From the NCBI GenBank assembly GCA_944345705.1, contig CALVML010000010.1, positions 1-41,086 on the forward strand: a stretch of 41,086 bases of DNA, written 5' to 3'. A program made the position numbers and the translations under genes. This document shows, one piece after another, positions 8,182 through 16,476 of this stretch (positions are counted from its first letter, which is position 1; the number at the start of each line of letters is the position of its first letter). The notes under the pieces were generated by a model, which saw nothing but the letters and a program-made list of their open reading frames with translations, had not been told where the DNA came from and did no database searches. The DNA comes from an uncultured Clostridia bacterium. GTDB taxonomy: Bacteria > Bacillota > Clostridia > Christensenellales > UBA1242.

Positions 8182-8703
8182 ATGGAATTTTTTAAAGATG
8201 AAAGACAGATTTACTTTGCAAAGATGAATGAAAAAGCGATCATTCCAAGCAAGAAAGATGAAGACGCAGGATATGATATCTATGCCTGCTTTGAAGAAGA
8301 TTTTATTAAGTTAAATCCCCATCAGACAGTACTTATTCCAACAAAAATTGCATGGGCATGTCACCCTAATTTTTATATGCAGATTGAAGAACGCTCGTCG
8401 ACTGGCTCTAAAGGCATAAAGAGAAGTGCTGGAATAATAGATAGTGGTTATAGAGGAGAGATCAAGATTGCTATCACAAACTCTAATGATAGAGAGTTGT
8501 ATTTTTCTAATTTAAAAGAAGACCAATTAAAACAAAAGTATGATATAGAAGAAAACTCTATCATCTACCCTACTACAAAAGCAATCGCTCAAGGTGTAAT
8601 TCATAGAGTTGAAAAGATGAAGGTAAATGAAATAGATCTTGAAAGTCTACTTAAAATACCATCAGAGCGTGGTGAGTTTGGCTTTGGTAGTACAAATAAA
8701 TAA
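8182..8703 (+). CDS. dut: dUTPase-like protein (Dut family)
   Basis: Hydrolyses dUTP to dUMP and pyrophosphate, limiting uracil in DNA and supplying dTMP synthesis. All five trimeric dUTPase motifs appear in order: DAGYDIYA (28-35), ERSSTGSKG (70-78), GIIDSGYRGEI (84-94) with the catalytic-type Asp87, AIAQG (134-138) and the C-terminal RGEFGFGST (163-171). Motif 2 reads RSSTGSKG rather than the usual RSGLA type, and about 30 extra residues lie between motifs 3 and 4, so substrate range could differ slightly. It starts 4 bases after the unknown gene, sharing its promoter. A weak terminator follows. Confidence 0.9.
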   Translation: MEFFKDERQIYFAKMNEKAIIPSKKDEDAGYDIYACFEEDFIKLNPHQTVLIPTKIAWACHPNFYMQIEERSSTGSKGIKRSAGIIDSGYRGEIKIAITNSNDRELYFSNLKEDQLKQKYDIEENSIIYPTTKAIAQGVIHRVEKMKVNEIDLESLLKIPSERGEFGFGSTNK

Positions 8704-8710
8704 ATGTAAA

Positions 8711-8738
8711 AAAACGCCTTTAGTAAGGTTTTTTTTTA
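8711..8738 (+). terminator. Weak terminator after dut
   Basis: CCTT (8717-8720) pairs with AAGG (8725-8728) around TAGT, flanked by A and followed by about ten T. The short stem makes this tentative. Confidence 0.45.
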
Positions 8739-8790
8739 GAATTTTAAAAAAATACTACACTTATATAAATATTATTAAAAATGAGTAAAA

Positions 8791-9105
8791 TTATTCTCTT
8801 TCATCACTATTAAATTTGTCGTTATAGAAGGCAAAGTAAAGTTTACAGATCGATTGTATCTGTATATTTTTTTCTGCTTTTTTAAATAGAGAGTCTATAT
8901 CTCTTTTTAAGCCATGTATATTTTCTAAATCTTTAAGTCTAAGACTTCTAAGTACATCTTCATTTGATATGGACTTTGTCTTATCATAATAGTCCATTAA
9001 AGTAAGATATAAATAATCATAGTCCTTGTTTTTGACAAAGGTTAAAACTTTTTCGTCATCTTTAAAGATCTGGCAAATTGAGTTAAATAGGTATTCCTTA
9101 TTCAT
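8791..9105 (-). CDS. Small unknown helical protein
   Basis: 104 residues, rich in Lys, Asp, Leu and Tyr (KDYDYLYLTLMDYYDK, SLRLKDLENIHGLKRDIDSLFKKAEKN), predicted by eye to be mostly alpha-helical and soluble. No signal peptide, metal site or catalytic motif is visible and I do not recognise the family. It lies convergent to dut and divergent from rpmH, with no clear ribosome site before its ATG. Codon use looks like that of its neighbours. It may be a real lineage-specific gene; a spurious frame cannot be fully excluded. Confidence 0.6.
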   Translation of the reverse strand: MNKEYLFNSICQIFKDDEKVLTFVKNKDYDYLYLTLMDYYDKTKSISNEDVLRSLRLKDLENIHGLKRDIDSLFKKAEKNIQIQSICKLYFAFYNDKFNSDERE

Positions 9106-9327
9106 ATTAATTTAATATTCGCTAAAAGGCTAAAGTGTGAAGATTTTTGATGAAAGTAAAGTTTTAATATATAAAAAAGTAAATAATTTGCTTTTAATTT
9201 ATATATTCAGTTTTGTTTGCTATAGAAAAATTAATAAGTATTTCTTTATATAATCTTTTAATAGTACAAAATTCGATTAATTATTATAATATTTATAATT
9301 TATATTGAAGAAATTAAACTATTACAA

Positions 9328-9356
9328 TTGACAAAACCACTTTTATTTTTTATAAT
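9328..9356 (+). promoter_or_regulatory. SigA promoter of the rpmH operon
   Basis: TTGACA at 9328-9333, 17-base spacer, TATAAT at 9351-9356: a perfect consensus about 30 bases before rpmH. The 280-base gap before it (9106-9386) holds nothing else that I can support. Confidence 0.9.
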
Positions 9357-9386
9357 AAAGTAGTTACAATTAAAAAAGGAGGCAAC

Positions 9387-9521
9387 ATGAAAAGAACTTA
9401 TCAGCCAAAGAAAAGACAAAGAAGCAAAGTACACGGCTTTAGAGAAAGAATGAGAACAACTGGCGGAAGAAATGTTTTAAAAAGAAGAAGAAATCGTGGA
9501 AGAAAAAAATTATCAGCTTAA
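9387..9521 (+). CDS. rpmH: Ribosomal protein bL34
   Basis: 44-residue, very basic protein of the large ribosomal subunit. It begins [20 protein letters not shown] and continues [24 protein letters not shown], the family signature from end to end. AAAGGAGG precedes the ATG. It opens the rpmH-rnpA-yidD-yidC-jag operon, and its last 26 bases overlap the start of rnpA. Confidence 0.97.
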   Translation: MKRTYQPKKRQRSKVHGFRERMRTTGGRNVLKRRRNRGRKKLSA

Positions 9522-9858
9522 AAACAAAGAAAGGCAGGACCATAGATTAAAAAAAAATAGACAATTTAGCTATATCTTTCGAAAAGGTGAAAGATTCTCT
9601 ACAAGAAATTTCAACCTTTTTATTATTGATAGTAAGTACAAAAACTATAAGATAGGTTACTCCATCTCTAAAAAAGAAGGTAAGGCAAATAAGAGAAATC
9701 TCTTAAAACGAAGAATGAAAGAAATTGTAAGAATAAATCGTCTTCCTTCAAACAATCATAACTATATTCTGCAAGCAAAAAATAGTGCTACAGAGCTGGA
9801 CTATAAAGAGATAGAAAATCAACTTATTAAGGTTTTTGAAAAAGCTAAACTTAAATGA
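9496..9858 (+). CDS. rnpA: Ribonuclease P protein component
   Basis: Protein subunit that helps RNase P RNA trim tRNA 5' ends. The 120 residues include the family core [27 protein letters not shown] and the RNR motif region [17 protein letters not shown]. The only plausible start is a GTG at 9496 inside rpmH, so the two genes overlap by 26 bases in different frames; no in-frame ATG occurs before the conserved core. This suggests translation coupled to rpmH. The stop overlaps the yidD ATG (ATGA). Confidence 0.93.
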   Translation: MEEKNYQLKNKERQDHRLKKNRQFSYIFRKGERFSTRNFNLFIIDSKYKNYKIGYSISKKEGKANKRNLLKRRMKEIVRINRLPSNNHNYILQAKNSATELDYKEIENQLIKVFEKAKLK

Positions 9859-10112
9859 AAAAAGCTATTAGATTTATTTTTAAAACTCCTGTCTATTTTT
9901 TTAAGTATGTTATTTCGCCACTTTTGCCACACTGCTGTAAATTTTATCCTACTTGCTCAAATTATTTCTTGCAGGCAATCGATCAGTTTGGCATATTCAA
10001 AGGTAGCGTAATAGGACTAAAAAGATTGTTTAAATGTTCACCTTTCTTTAAAGAACATGGTTTTGATCCTTTACCCGAAAATATCAAAGGAGAATGTAAA
10101 TGGCTATTTTAA
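9855..10112 (+). CDS. yidD: Membrane protein insertion efficiency factor YidD
   Basis: 85 residues with the diagnostic CKFYPTCSNYFLQAIDQFG core and the C-terminal RLFKCSPFFKEHGFDPLPE. The family forms a small membrane-associated protein that assists YidC-dependent insertion. It overlaps rnpA by 4 bases and yidC by 13 bases, so the three are translated as a coupled unit. Confidence 0.95.
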   Translation: MKKAIRFIFKTPVYFFKYVISPLLPHCCKFYPTCSNYFLQAIDQFGIFKGSVIGLKRLFKCSPFFKEHGFDPLPENIKGECKWLF

Positions 10113-11572
10113 GTGCACTACTTTCTGTAAGTGAACCTAGTAATAGTTTTTGGATAATCATAATAAGAGCGTTTGAGGCAGTTACAAACAACTATGTACT
10201 TGCAATCATCTTCTTAACTGTGGTAATAAGAATAATCTGGTCAGTTGTTGACACATTTGGAAAACACAGTCAAAGAAAAATGACGAAAATGCAAGAGCGG
10301 ATGAAACCTGAACTTGAAAAGTTAAAGGTAAAGTACGCATCTCAACCGCAGGTGTTATCACAAAAACAGAACGAACTTAACAGAAAGTATATGGATAGAT
10401 CCTATTATGTAGGATGTTTCATTACTTTAATAGTAATGGTTTTAAACATGGTTATATTCTTTACCCTATTTGCAGGACTTAATACAATGAGTGCTTACAA
10501 AATAAGCGTAAATTATGACAACCTAAAAACAAATTATGCAAACTGCATAAGAGTGGTAGACAATTATCTAGACGATAACTCAACTGATGTAAATCAAGTG
10601 TATGACAAGTTTGTAAATTATCAAAATCTTGCTTTTATTGTAAATGAAAGTGAACAGCAGAAGACTATATCACTTGTCGAGTATCAAACTGATGAAGGTG
10701 GAAACTATATTCTTGATGAAGGTGGAAATAAAATCCCACACACATTACATATAGAAGTATATCTGGAATTTGAAGAATTTGCTTCTAGCGAAACTCAAGT
10801 TGTAGACGGAGAAGAACAGACTGTAGAAATTCCAGCAAATCAAAATATTGTTACAATTATAGAAAGGATATTCCCGACATACAGTGAAGGTGAAACCGAA
10901 GGAAGCAAGGAAATTATCATTTCACAGACCCCTGCGCTAGATGAAAATGGACAAGTTATCACTGATGAAAATGGTGAAATTGTATATAATAATCTATATC
11001 TATCTACCGCTGTTCAAAATGTAGCAATGAGGCACATCGAAACAGAATATGAAGATACTAAGGAAAGTTTCTTGTGGATAGAGAATATTTGGATTGCTGA
11101 CTCACCTACTTCTCAATCTATTCAAAGTTTCTCATCATTACGCGGAAGTCTTGGTAAATATATTCAAGATGGACAAGAAGAAAATGAAGAGAAGATATAT
11201 AATGCATTCATGCTCGATTTAAGAGAAAGCAAGGGTAGAGCGAATGGTTATTATATATTGCCGATCTTGATCGTACTTGTGTCAGTATTGACAATTGTTA
11301 TTAATAATCTACTTTCAAAACGTAAAGCAAAATTACAGGGAATGGATAGAACACAGACAGGAGCAATGAAATGGATGCAAATCATAATACCTATCTTACT
11401 TGGTATATTTGCACTATTCTACAACAGTGTGTTTGCAGTTTATATGCTAACTGGACAGATAATCTCAGCAATAATTGCACCACTACAAAATCTAATACTT
11501 GACAAGATTGACCAAAGAAAACAACAAAAAGAAGAAAAAGAAGTTGAAGTTGATTATAGAAGAAAATTCTAA
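10100..11572 (+). CDS. yidC: Membrane protein insertase YidC/Oxa1 with a large extracytoplasmic insertion
   Basis: Inserts proteins into the cytoplasmic membrane. The core is clear: membrane segments near 17-50 with the groove arginine at 44 (TVVIRIIWSVVD), a charged cytoplasmic hairpin at 52-100, a membrane segment at 101-126, the FLWIENIWIADSP segment at 334-346, YYILPILIVL at 384-393, and the last segments at 421-467, then a basic tail. In usual Firmicutes YidC/SpoIIIJ only some 15-20 residues separate the second core segment from FLW; here about 200 acidic, soluble-looking residues (about 128-331) lie there, on the outer face. The N-terminus lacks an obvious lipobox. This makes the protein 490 residues against about 260-290 usually. 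It sits between yidD and jag as expected. Confidence 0.93.
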   Translation: MAILSALLSVSEPSNSFWIIIIRAFEAVTNNYVLAIIFLTVVIRIIWSVVDTFGKHSQRKMTKMQERMKPELEKLKVKYASQPQVLSQKQNELNRKYMDRSYYVGCFITLIVMVLNMVIFFTLFAGLNTMSAYKISVNYDNLKTNYANCIRVVDNYLDDNSTDVNQVYDKFVNYQNLAFIVNESEQQKTISLVEYQTDEGGNYILDEGGNKIPHTLHIEVYLEFEEFASSETQVVDGEEQTVEIPANQNIVTIIERIFPTYSEGETEGSKEIIISQTPALDENGQVITDENGEIVYNNLYLSTAVQNVAMRHIETEYEDTKESFLWIENIWIADSPTSQSIQSFSSLRGSLGKYIQDGQEENEEKIYNAFMLDLRESKGRANGYYILPILIVLVSVLTIVINNLLSKRKAKLQGMDRTQTGAMKWMQIIIPILLGIFALFYNSVFAVYMLTGQIISAIIAPLQNLILDKIDQRKQQKEEKEVEVDYRRKF

Positions 11573-11590
11573 TCTTAAAAGGAGAATAAA

Positions 11591-12409
11591 ATGTACTCTG
11601 CAGAAGGTATAGGAAAAACAATTGAAAAGGCAATTGAAAATGCACTTTTAGAGCTTAAAGCTCCAAGAGAAGATGTTGATATTAAAATTTTAAGTGAAGG
11701 CGGACTTTTTAAAAAGGCAAAGGTAGTTGTATCAATTTCAGAAGACGCTCTTCCAAGATATCAAAAGAGAGATGAAAAGAGAAAAGAAGAGAAAATCGTA
11801 GAAGAAAAAAAGGAAGAGATTAAAGCAGAAACTGAAAAAGATATAGAAAAGCAAGAAAAGAAAGAAGAAAAAGCCGAAGAAAAGAAAGTTAAAAAAGAAA
11901 CAAAACAAAAAGAAAAAGAAGAAAAGAAAGAACAGGTCAAGGAAGAAAAAGAGAATAAAGAGATCAAACATAAAGAAATTGATCCACTCGAGTTTTTAAA
12001 AGGCTTCTTTGAAACTGCAGGCAAGACAGTAGAAATTCAAGTAAAAGAAGATGATAAATATATAACATATATAGTTATCGGTGAAGATCTTGGAGAACTT
12101 ATCGGTCATCGTGGCGAAAGCTTCTACGCAATCTCTAGACTTGTAAACGCAATCTGCCATAGTGAAAAGAAAATTCTTTTAGATATAGGCGGATTTAGAG
12201 AAAAGAGAGTAGAAAGTTTAACAGAACTTGCCTATCGAATTGCAAATAAGGTGGCAAAGAGTGGAAGATATTATAAACTTGATCCAATGAACCCAAGTGA
12301 CAGAAGAATTATTCATACTGCACTTCAAAATGACGATAGAGTGACCACCTTAAGCAAAGGTGTTGAACCAAAAAGATATGTAATAGTATTCCCTAAAAAT
12401 GACGACTAA
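11591..12409 (+). CDS. jag: Jag/KhpB RNA-binding protein (KH and R3H domains)
   Basis: 272 residues after AAAAGGAG. Jag_N domain at about 1-52 (MYSAEGIGKTIEKAIENAL..LK), then a roughly 80-residue linker made almost wholly of Lys and Glu, a KH domain with VIGEDLGELIGHRGESFYAI, and an R3H domain ending REKRVESLTELAYRIANKV ... GVEPKRYVIVFP. Jag/KhpB binds RNA, is a partner of KhpA, and influences cell-wall and division genes in other Firmicutes. The highly charged linker is longer than usual. It is the last gene of the operon; a terminator follows at once. Confidence 0.93.
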   Translation: MYSAEGIGKTIEKAIENALLELKAPREDVDIKILSEGGLFKKAKVVVSISEDALPRYQKRDEKRKEEKIVEEKKEEIKAETEKDIEKQEKKEEKAEEKKVKKETKQKEKEEKKEQVKEEKENKEIKHKEIDPLEFLKGFFETAGKTVEIQVKEDDKYITYIVIGEDLGELIGHRGESFYAISRLVNAICHSEKKILLDIGGFREKRVESLTELAYRIANKVAKSGRYYKLDPMNPSDRRIIHTALQNDDRVTTLSKGVEPKRYVIVFPKNDD

Positions 12410-12413
12410 AAAA

Positions 12414-12437
12414 ATCAGCCAAAGCGCTGATTTTTTT
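12414..12437 (+). terminator. Terminator of the rpmH-jag operon
   Basis: ATCAGC (12414-12419) pairs with GCTGAT (12426-12431), flanked by A on the left and followed by a T run directly after the jag stop. Confidence 0.8.
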
Positions 12438-12504
12438 AATTGAAATTCTTAAGAGAATAGTAAAAGAATTTCAATATACAAAGAATATAGTTAAAAAACA
12501 AAAA

Positions 12505-12831
12505 GTATCCCTGTACACATGAAAAGAAGAAAGTTTATATTTTAACAAAGTATAAAGAAAAAGTGTCTTAAGACACACGATAATAAGTGTCCCTGGATAT
12601 ATGGAACGGATAAAGTTTGATTTTGAATAAAGTAAACGATAGAAAGTGTCCCTGGACACACGATAAAAAGTGTGCCTGCACACACAGTTGGAACGAATAG
12701 AGTAGATATTTGTATATAGTAGACGATAAAAAGTGTCCCTGGACACACGATAGAAAGTGCCTAAGGCACCAATGGAACGGACAAAGCCTACATTTTGAAT
12801 AAAGTAAACGATAAAAAGTGTGCCTGCACAC
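12505..12831. repeat. Tandem array of about 84-bp units carrying short co-varying palindromes
   Basis: Four diverged units of about 83-87 bp start near 12518, 12601, 12688 and 12772, each opening with a TGGAACGRAYARAG-like stretch and containing TGAATAAAGTAAACGAT-like sequence. They carry 13-14-bp palindromes of the form GTGnnnCTnnnCAC: 12563 GTGTCTTAAGACAC, 12646 GTGTCCCTGGACAC, 12670 GTGTGCCTGCACAC, 12733 GTGTCCCTGGACAC, 12757 GTGCCTAAGGCAC, 12818 GTGTGCCTGCACAC, plus decayed copies at 12505 and 12587. Inner bases change in pairs, preserving the stem. Seen from the minus strand each hairpin is followed by TTTTTATCGT, so it could act as a terminator for mnmE, whose stop codon overlaps the last palindrome. 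Confidence 0.85.
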
Positions 12832-14174
12832 TATTTGCCAAGACAGAATTTTGAGAATATAATATCGATTATTCTCTCGTTTTCACACTCCCCTGTGATT
12901 TTTCCAAGAGTGTTCCATAATGACTTAATAAGCATGGCAACAATATCCATACTCTCATCTTTTGCTTGCAATATTTCAAGAGATATATTGCAAGCCTGCT
13001 TTAAAATATTTGCTTGCCTTTCGTTTGTAAGTACAATTTTACTGTAGTCTATCTCTTCCTTTAAGACCATATTGTAGATAAGTTCTTTTATCTTTTCAGT
13101 GTTCTGTCCGTTTAAGGCTGATATCTCGATTGCATTAGAATATCCTTCTAACAATCTTTTCTCGTCAATTTTATTGACAATAGTGATGACATTTGTGCGA
13201 TTTTTTAACAGATTTTCTATTTCCATGTCCTGATCAGACTTTGCCCTGCTTGCGTCAAGCACAAAAAGTATAAGATCGGCACTGTCTATAGATTGCTTAG
13301 ATTTTTCAATTCCTATTTTTTCGACTTCATCATCGCTCTGCCTAATACCTGCGGTGTCTAAGAAATTAAATTTTATACCTTTATAGGTTATACTTTCGTT
13401 TAAAACATCACGCGTTGTACCAGCGATAGAAGTGACGATGGCACGCTCTTGCCCAATAAGAGAATTTAAAAGACTTGACTTGCCAACATTTGGACTGCCA
13501 ACTATGGCAATGTTTATACCTTGCTTTATATATTTTGAATTTTGACTGTCTTTTAGAATATCTTGCAAAGCAGTACTTATTGAATTTATATTTTTAAAAA
13601 TCTTTTCCTTGACTGCTTGCTCAAAATCTTCTTCTGGATAATCAAGGGTTGCTTCTATTTCGGCAAGAGTATCAGTTAGCGATGACTGCATATCTTTAAC
13701 CTGATTTTTAAGTTTGCCACCTATCAGCATAAGAGAAGTCTTTAACTCACTTTCGCTTTCAGCATTAATTTCATCTATAATACTTTCTGCCTGATCAAGA
13801 CTTATCTTGCCATTCTCAAAAGCACGCTTTGAAAATTCCCCATTTTCAGCGAGAATTGCACCGTTTTCAAGTAAAACAGATAAGATTTTTGATGTGATTA
13901 CGCTTCCGCCATGAACTTGAAATTCCACAACATCTTCGCCAGTGTATGAAAAAGGCGCTTTGAAATATACCATAAGACAGGTTTCATAAGCATTATTATC
14001 AATCTTAAATTTTCCATAGTAAAGCATACGCGGAGTTATTTTATCAAAATTTAAAGCCTTGCTCTTGAATAATTTTTGAGCAATCTGTAGACTTTCACTT
14101 CCACTCATGCGAACAATCGATATCGCACCTTTACCTAAAGGCGTTGAAATACTAGCAATAGTTTTATTTTCCAT
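12831..14174 (-). CDS. mnmE: tRNA modification GTPase MnmE (TrmE)
   Basis: With MnmG it installs the carboxymethylaminomethyl-type group on U34 of certain tRNAs. The N-terminal folate-binding domain (TIASISTPLGKGAISIVRMSG), helical domain, and inserted G domain are all present: G1 GSPNVGKSS, G2 region AGTTRD, G3 DTAG, G4 NKID, and the C-terminal FCLGK carrying the conserved Cys. I take the ATG at 14172-14174; an in-frame TTG further out lies in promoter sequence. No ribosome site precedes the ATG, and an extended -10 box sits 6-7 bases before it, so the mRNA may be leaderless. Usually mnmE is on the same strand as jag and next to mnmG; here it is inverted and mnmG is absent from the window. 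Confidence 0.96.
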   Translation of the reverse strand: MENKTIASISTPLGKGAISIVRMSGSESLQIAQKLFKSKALNFDKITPRMLYYGKFKIDNNAYETCLMVYFKAPFSYTGEDVVEFQVHGGSVITSKILSVLLENGAILAENGEFSKRAFENGKISLDQAESIIDEINAESESELKTSLMLIGGKLKNQVKDMQSSLTDTLAEIEATLDYPEEDFEQAVKEKIFKNINSISTALQDILKDSQNSKYIKQGINIAIVGSPNVGKSSLLNSLIGQERAIVTSIAGTTRDVLNESITYKGIKFNFLDTAGIRQSDDEVEKIGIEKSKQSIDSADLILFVLDASRAKSDQDMEIENLLKNRTNVITIVNKIDEKRLLEGYSNAIEISALNGQNTEKIKELIYNMVLKEEIDYSKIVLTNERQANILKQACNISLEILQAKDESMDIVAMLIKSLWNTLGKITGECENERIIDIIFSKFCLGK

Positions 14175-14180
14175 GCGTTT

Positions 14181-14189
14181 ATTATAACA
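14181..14189 (-). promoter_or_regulatory. Extended -10 promoter of mnmE (possible leaderless mRNA)
   Basis: On the minus strand TGTTATAAT (TGn plus TATAAT) ends 6 bases before the mnmE ATG; the -35 region (TTTTAT) is poor. Transcription would start at or next to the ATG. Confidence 0.6.
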
Positions 14190-14255
14190 CAAGTTTAAGA
14201 TAAATAAAAGAATTTGTTAAATTAAAGTGATAATTACATATTTAAATACTTTAAA

Positions 14256-14286
14256 ATTAAAAAAAGTGCAACCATGCAGTCGCACT
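14256..14286 (-). terminator. Terminator of pgi
   Basis: On the minus strand AGTGCGAC and GTTGCACT pair around TGCATG, followed by a T run. The hairpin overlaps the pgi stop codon. Confidence 0.75.
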
Positions 14287-15466
14287 ATTCATTTAAAAAC
14301 TTTTTCATGTTGCTTTTATAATTTTCAACACCACCTTGATTAAGCGGATTTACACCATCCAACTTTGCATAGAGAAGGACGCTTAATATAAAAAATGCAA
14401 TAAGCCTTCCGCATTCTTCTTCGCTTAAACTATCAAGTTCTATATTGATAATCTTGTTACCACCATCTGCATGAGCCTTTATGCTAGAGTTGCAAGCGAC
14501 AGAATTGTATTTTTTATAGATAGATTTTATATTATTTATTTCATCGTTAAAATTAAAATTTTTACTATTATTTTTCTCATCTTTAGCGCAAGTTATAAAA
14601 GTTTCAAAGAAGCATTTTTTACCTTCTTGCATAAATTGACCGATAGAATGTAAATCTTCACTAAAATAGCAAGGCGATGGATAAATACCTTTGTTTTCTT
14701 TGCCTAGACTCTCTGCGAGCAGTTGACAAATACACGGCAAAAGAGATTGAATTTTGTAATCAAATGATATAACACTTTCTACTTGAAAATTACTTGAGAG
14801 TTCTTTTCTAGCACAGGCATAAGAGAACTCATTACTATTAAATATATCATTTTCAAATGATTTAATTTCCTGCAAAAAACCGTTATAAAACTTTAAAAAA
14901 TCAAGTTTTGCATAGGCAAGCGGAAACATGCCAACAGGGGTAAAAAAGGAAAATCTTCCGCCTACACTTTCAGGTATTTCAAAGCAAGAAATATCTTCTT
15001 TTTCTGCATCTTTATAAATTTGCGAATTTTTAGACGATATGACAACAATATTTTCTTTCTCTACAAAATTTTTTAGGTATTCGAACATAAGTTTGCACTC
15101 GATCGTTGTGCCTGATTTTGAAATAAAAGCAAGCGAGAGTTTTTTACCCTTTAACATTTTTAATGTTTTATTAAAAGCATCAAAGTCAAGTCCTTGACCT
15201 AAAAAATAAACATTGTCACGATTTTGACCTTGCAAAATCCCTCTAGATAAAAGAATTGATCCGCCTATACCGACAATCACAAGAGCGTCTGTGCGATTTG
15301 CAAGTTCGGTGGCGGTTTTTAAAACTTTTGAATAGATTTCTCTAATAAACTGCTCATCTTTTAAAGTGGGCAAAAAAGGATAGTCACTTAAAGAAAATTG
15401 TGAAATAATTTCCTTATATTTATCTATATGATCTATAAAACTTTGATTTAGAAATGATATCTTCAT
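14285..15466 (-). CDS. pgi: Glucose-6-phosphate isomerase
   Basis: Interconverts glucose-6-phosphate and fructose-6-phosphate in glycolysis. Recognisable are VIVGIGGSILLSRGI (sugar-phosphate SIS fold), SKSGTTIE (phosphate loop), ESVGGRFSFFTPVG with the catalytic Glu region, DLHSIGQFMQEG with the conserved His, and NPLNQGGVENYK with the C-terminal Lys. At 393 residues it is shorter than the usual 440-550 of the family, a compact variant. The ATG has only a weak AAGG site. It lies upstream of mnmE on the same strand but has its own terminator. Confidence 0.94.
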   Translation of the reverse strand: MKISFLNQSFIDHIDKYKEIISQFSLSDYPFLPTLKDEQFIREIYSKVLKTATELANRTDALVIVGIGGSILLSRGILQGQNRDNVYFLGQGLDFDAFNKTLKMLKGKKLSLAFISKSGTTIECKLMFEYLKNFVEKENIVVISSKNSQIYKDAEKEDISCFEIPESVGGRFSFFTPVGMFPLAYAKLDFLKFYNGFLQEIKSFENDIFNSNEFSYACARKELSSNFQVESVISFDYKIQSLLPCICQLLAESLGKENKGIYPSPCYFSEDLHSIGQFMQEGKKCFFETFITCAKDEKNNSKNFNFNDEINNIKSIYKKYNSVACNSSIKAHADGGNKIINIELDSLSEEECGRLIAFFILSVLLYAKLDGVNPLNQGGVENYKSNMKKFLNE

Positions 15467-15560
15467 GTTTTAACCTTTTAAATTATTAATAAACAAGTTT
15501 AAAGCGTATTAATTAAAATTAATTAAAAAATGCAATAATTTGTTAAAATTTTAGTGAATT

Positions 15561-16178
15561 TTATAAAAAAATCTTATATTTTATAGATTTATCAAGATAT
15601 TTTAAAAATTCTTTTTCATTTGTCTTATCGCCAACTATACAATTATAGTGTGTAGGAATGGCAACTTTAGGTTTTAATTTGTTTGCGAAGAGTGCGCCTT
15701 CCTTTCCGTCAAAAGTATAGATGCTTCCAATAGGTACAAAGAGATAGTCACACTTTTGATTTAACATCTCTTGGCACTCATCACAATCGCCTGTGATCAT
15801 ATAATTTTCGCCTTCTATTTCTACATTAAATCCTACCCATCCATACTCTTTTTTGTGGTAAGGTTTGTTTGCGTTGTATGAAGAAAAGGTTTGAAAAGAT
15901 ATATCTCCAAGATCATACATTTGCTTCGGCTTAACCTCTATAATTTTGTTTTTTATGTTATTTTCAAGCAGTATATTTTTAGAGTCACTTGTTGCAATAA
16001 ATACAGTTTTGTCGCAAGCAATCTTATTTATATCATCCATGCTTAGATGATCATAATGCGGGTGAGTAATAAAAATATATCTCGCCTTTTTAAGATTTCC
16101 ATCTATTTTATATGGATCGAAATAAATGTCATCATCTAGCACAACACTTGCATGACGAAGTACTTTAAAATTTACCAT
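15561..16178 (-). CDS. Metallo-beta-lactamase-fold hydrolase (UlaG-like)
   Basis: 205 residues. The metal-binding signature HPHYDHLS is near residue 39, GDCDE near 130 supplies the bridging acid, and IPTHYN near 177 supplies a late His. The start (VLRHASVVLDD..YFDPYKID) resembles UlaG/YtnP-like phosphodiester or lactone hydrolases that act in the cytoplasm, with no signal peptide. The substrate cannot be told from sequence. A strong AAAGGAGAAAG site precedes the ATG, and a TGTTACAAT extended -10 lies just upstream. It is followed by pgi on the same strand after 94 bases. Confidence 0.85.
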   Translation of the reverse strand: MVNFKVLRHASVVLDDDIYFDPYKIDGNLKKARYIFITHPHYDHLSMDDINKIACDKTVFIATSDSKNILLENNIKNKIIEVKPKQMYDLGDISFQTFSSYNANKPYHKKEYGWVGFNVEIEGENYMITGDCDECQEMLNQKCDYLFVPIGSIYTFDGKEGALFANKLKPKVAIPTHYNCIVGDKTNEKEFLKYLDKSIKYKIFL

Positions 16179-16258
16179 AACTTTCTCCTTTTATTCATTG
16201 TAACATATTTTTAAAAAATAGAAAAATATATGAATAAAAAAAAAGATGTGAAATATCA

Positions 16259-16427
16259 CCCTAAAAATCTTACGATTTTCAGGGAACCCGAATATTACCC
16301 TAAAAATGCAAGCATTTTCAGGGAACCCAAGAAAATACCCTAAAAATCTTACGATTTTTAGGAAAATTAAAAGAAAGTGGCTAAGCCACTTTTCATGCGC
16401 TAGACTTTTTTGTTTGTCTACAGTCTG
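16259..16427. repeat. Cluster of CCCTAAAAAT palindromes plus GTGGCTAAGCCAC
   Basis: Three imperfect 26-bp inverted repeats of form CCCTAAAAATnn..nnATTTTYAGGG followed by AACCC lie at 16259-16289, 16298-16328 and 16338-16362 (last one truncated). Tips differ in a paired way: ATC TTAC GAT in copies 1 and 3, TGC AA GCA in copy 2. Then come GTGGCTAAGCCAC at 16377-16389 and CTACAGTCTG at 16418-16427. The same order of modules recurs at 28194-28281. The whole gap between MBL and GNAT genes (16179-16476) is made of this. Confidence 0.85.
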
Positions 16428-16476
16428 TTAATTTGTTGGAACACTGAGATTATAACATTATTTAAATACCAAAATT

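Noticed and set aside
11738..12024. Open frames antisense to jag
   Set aside because: They are the complement of the Lys/Glu-rich linker, giving Phe/Ser-rich nonsense.
12471..12831. Minus-strand frames reading a repeated SRDTFYRLLY-like peptide
   Set aside because: They are translations of the palindrome array in several frames, with no ribosome site or conserved start.
12505..12831. CRISPR array
   Set aside because: Units are diverged repeats with internal palindromes and no unique spacers of constant length; no cas genes nearby.
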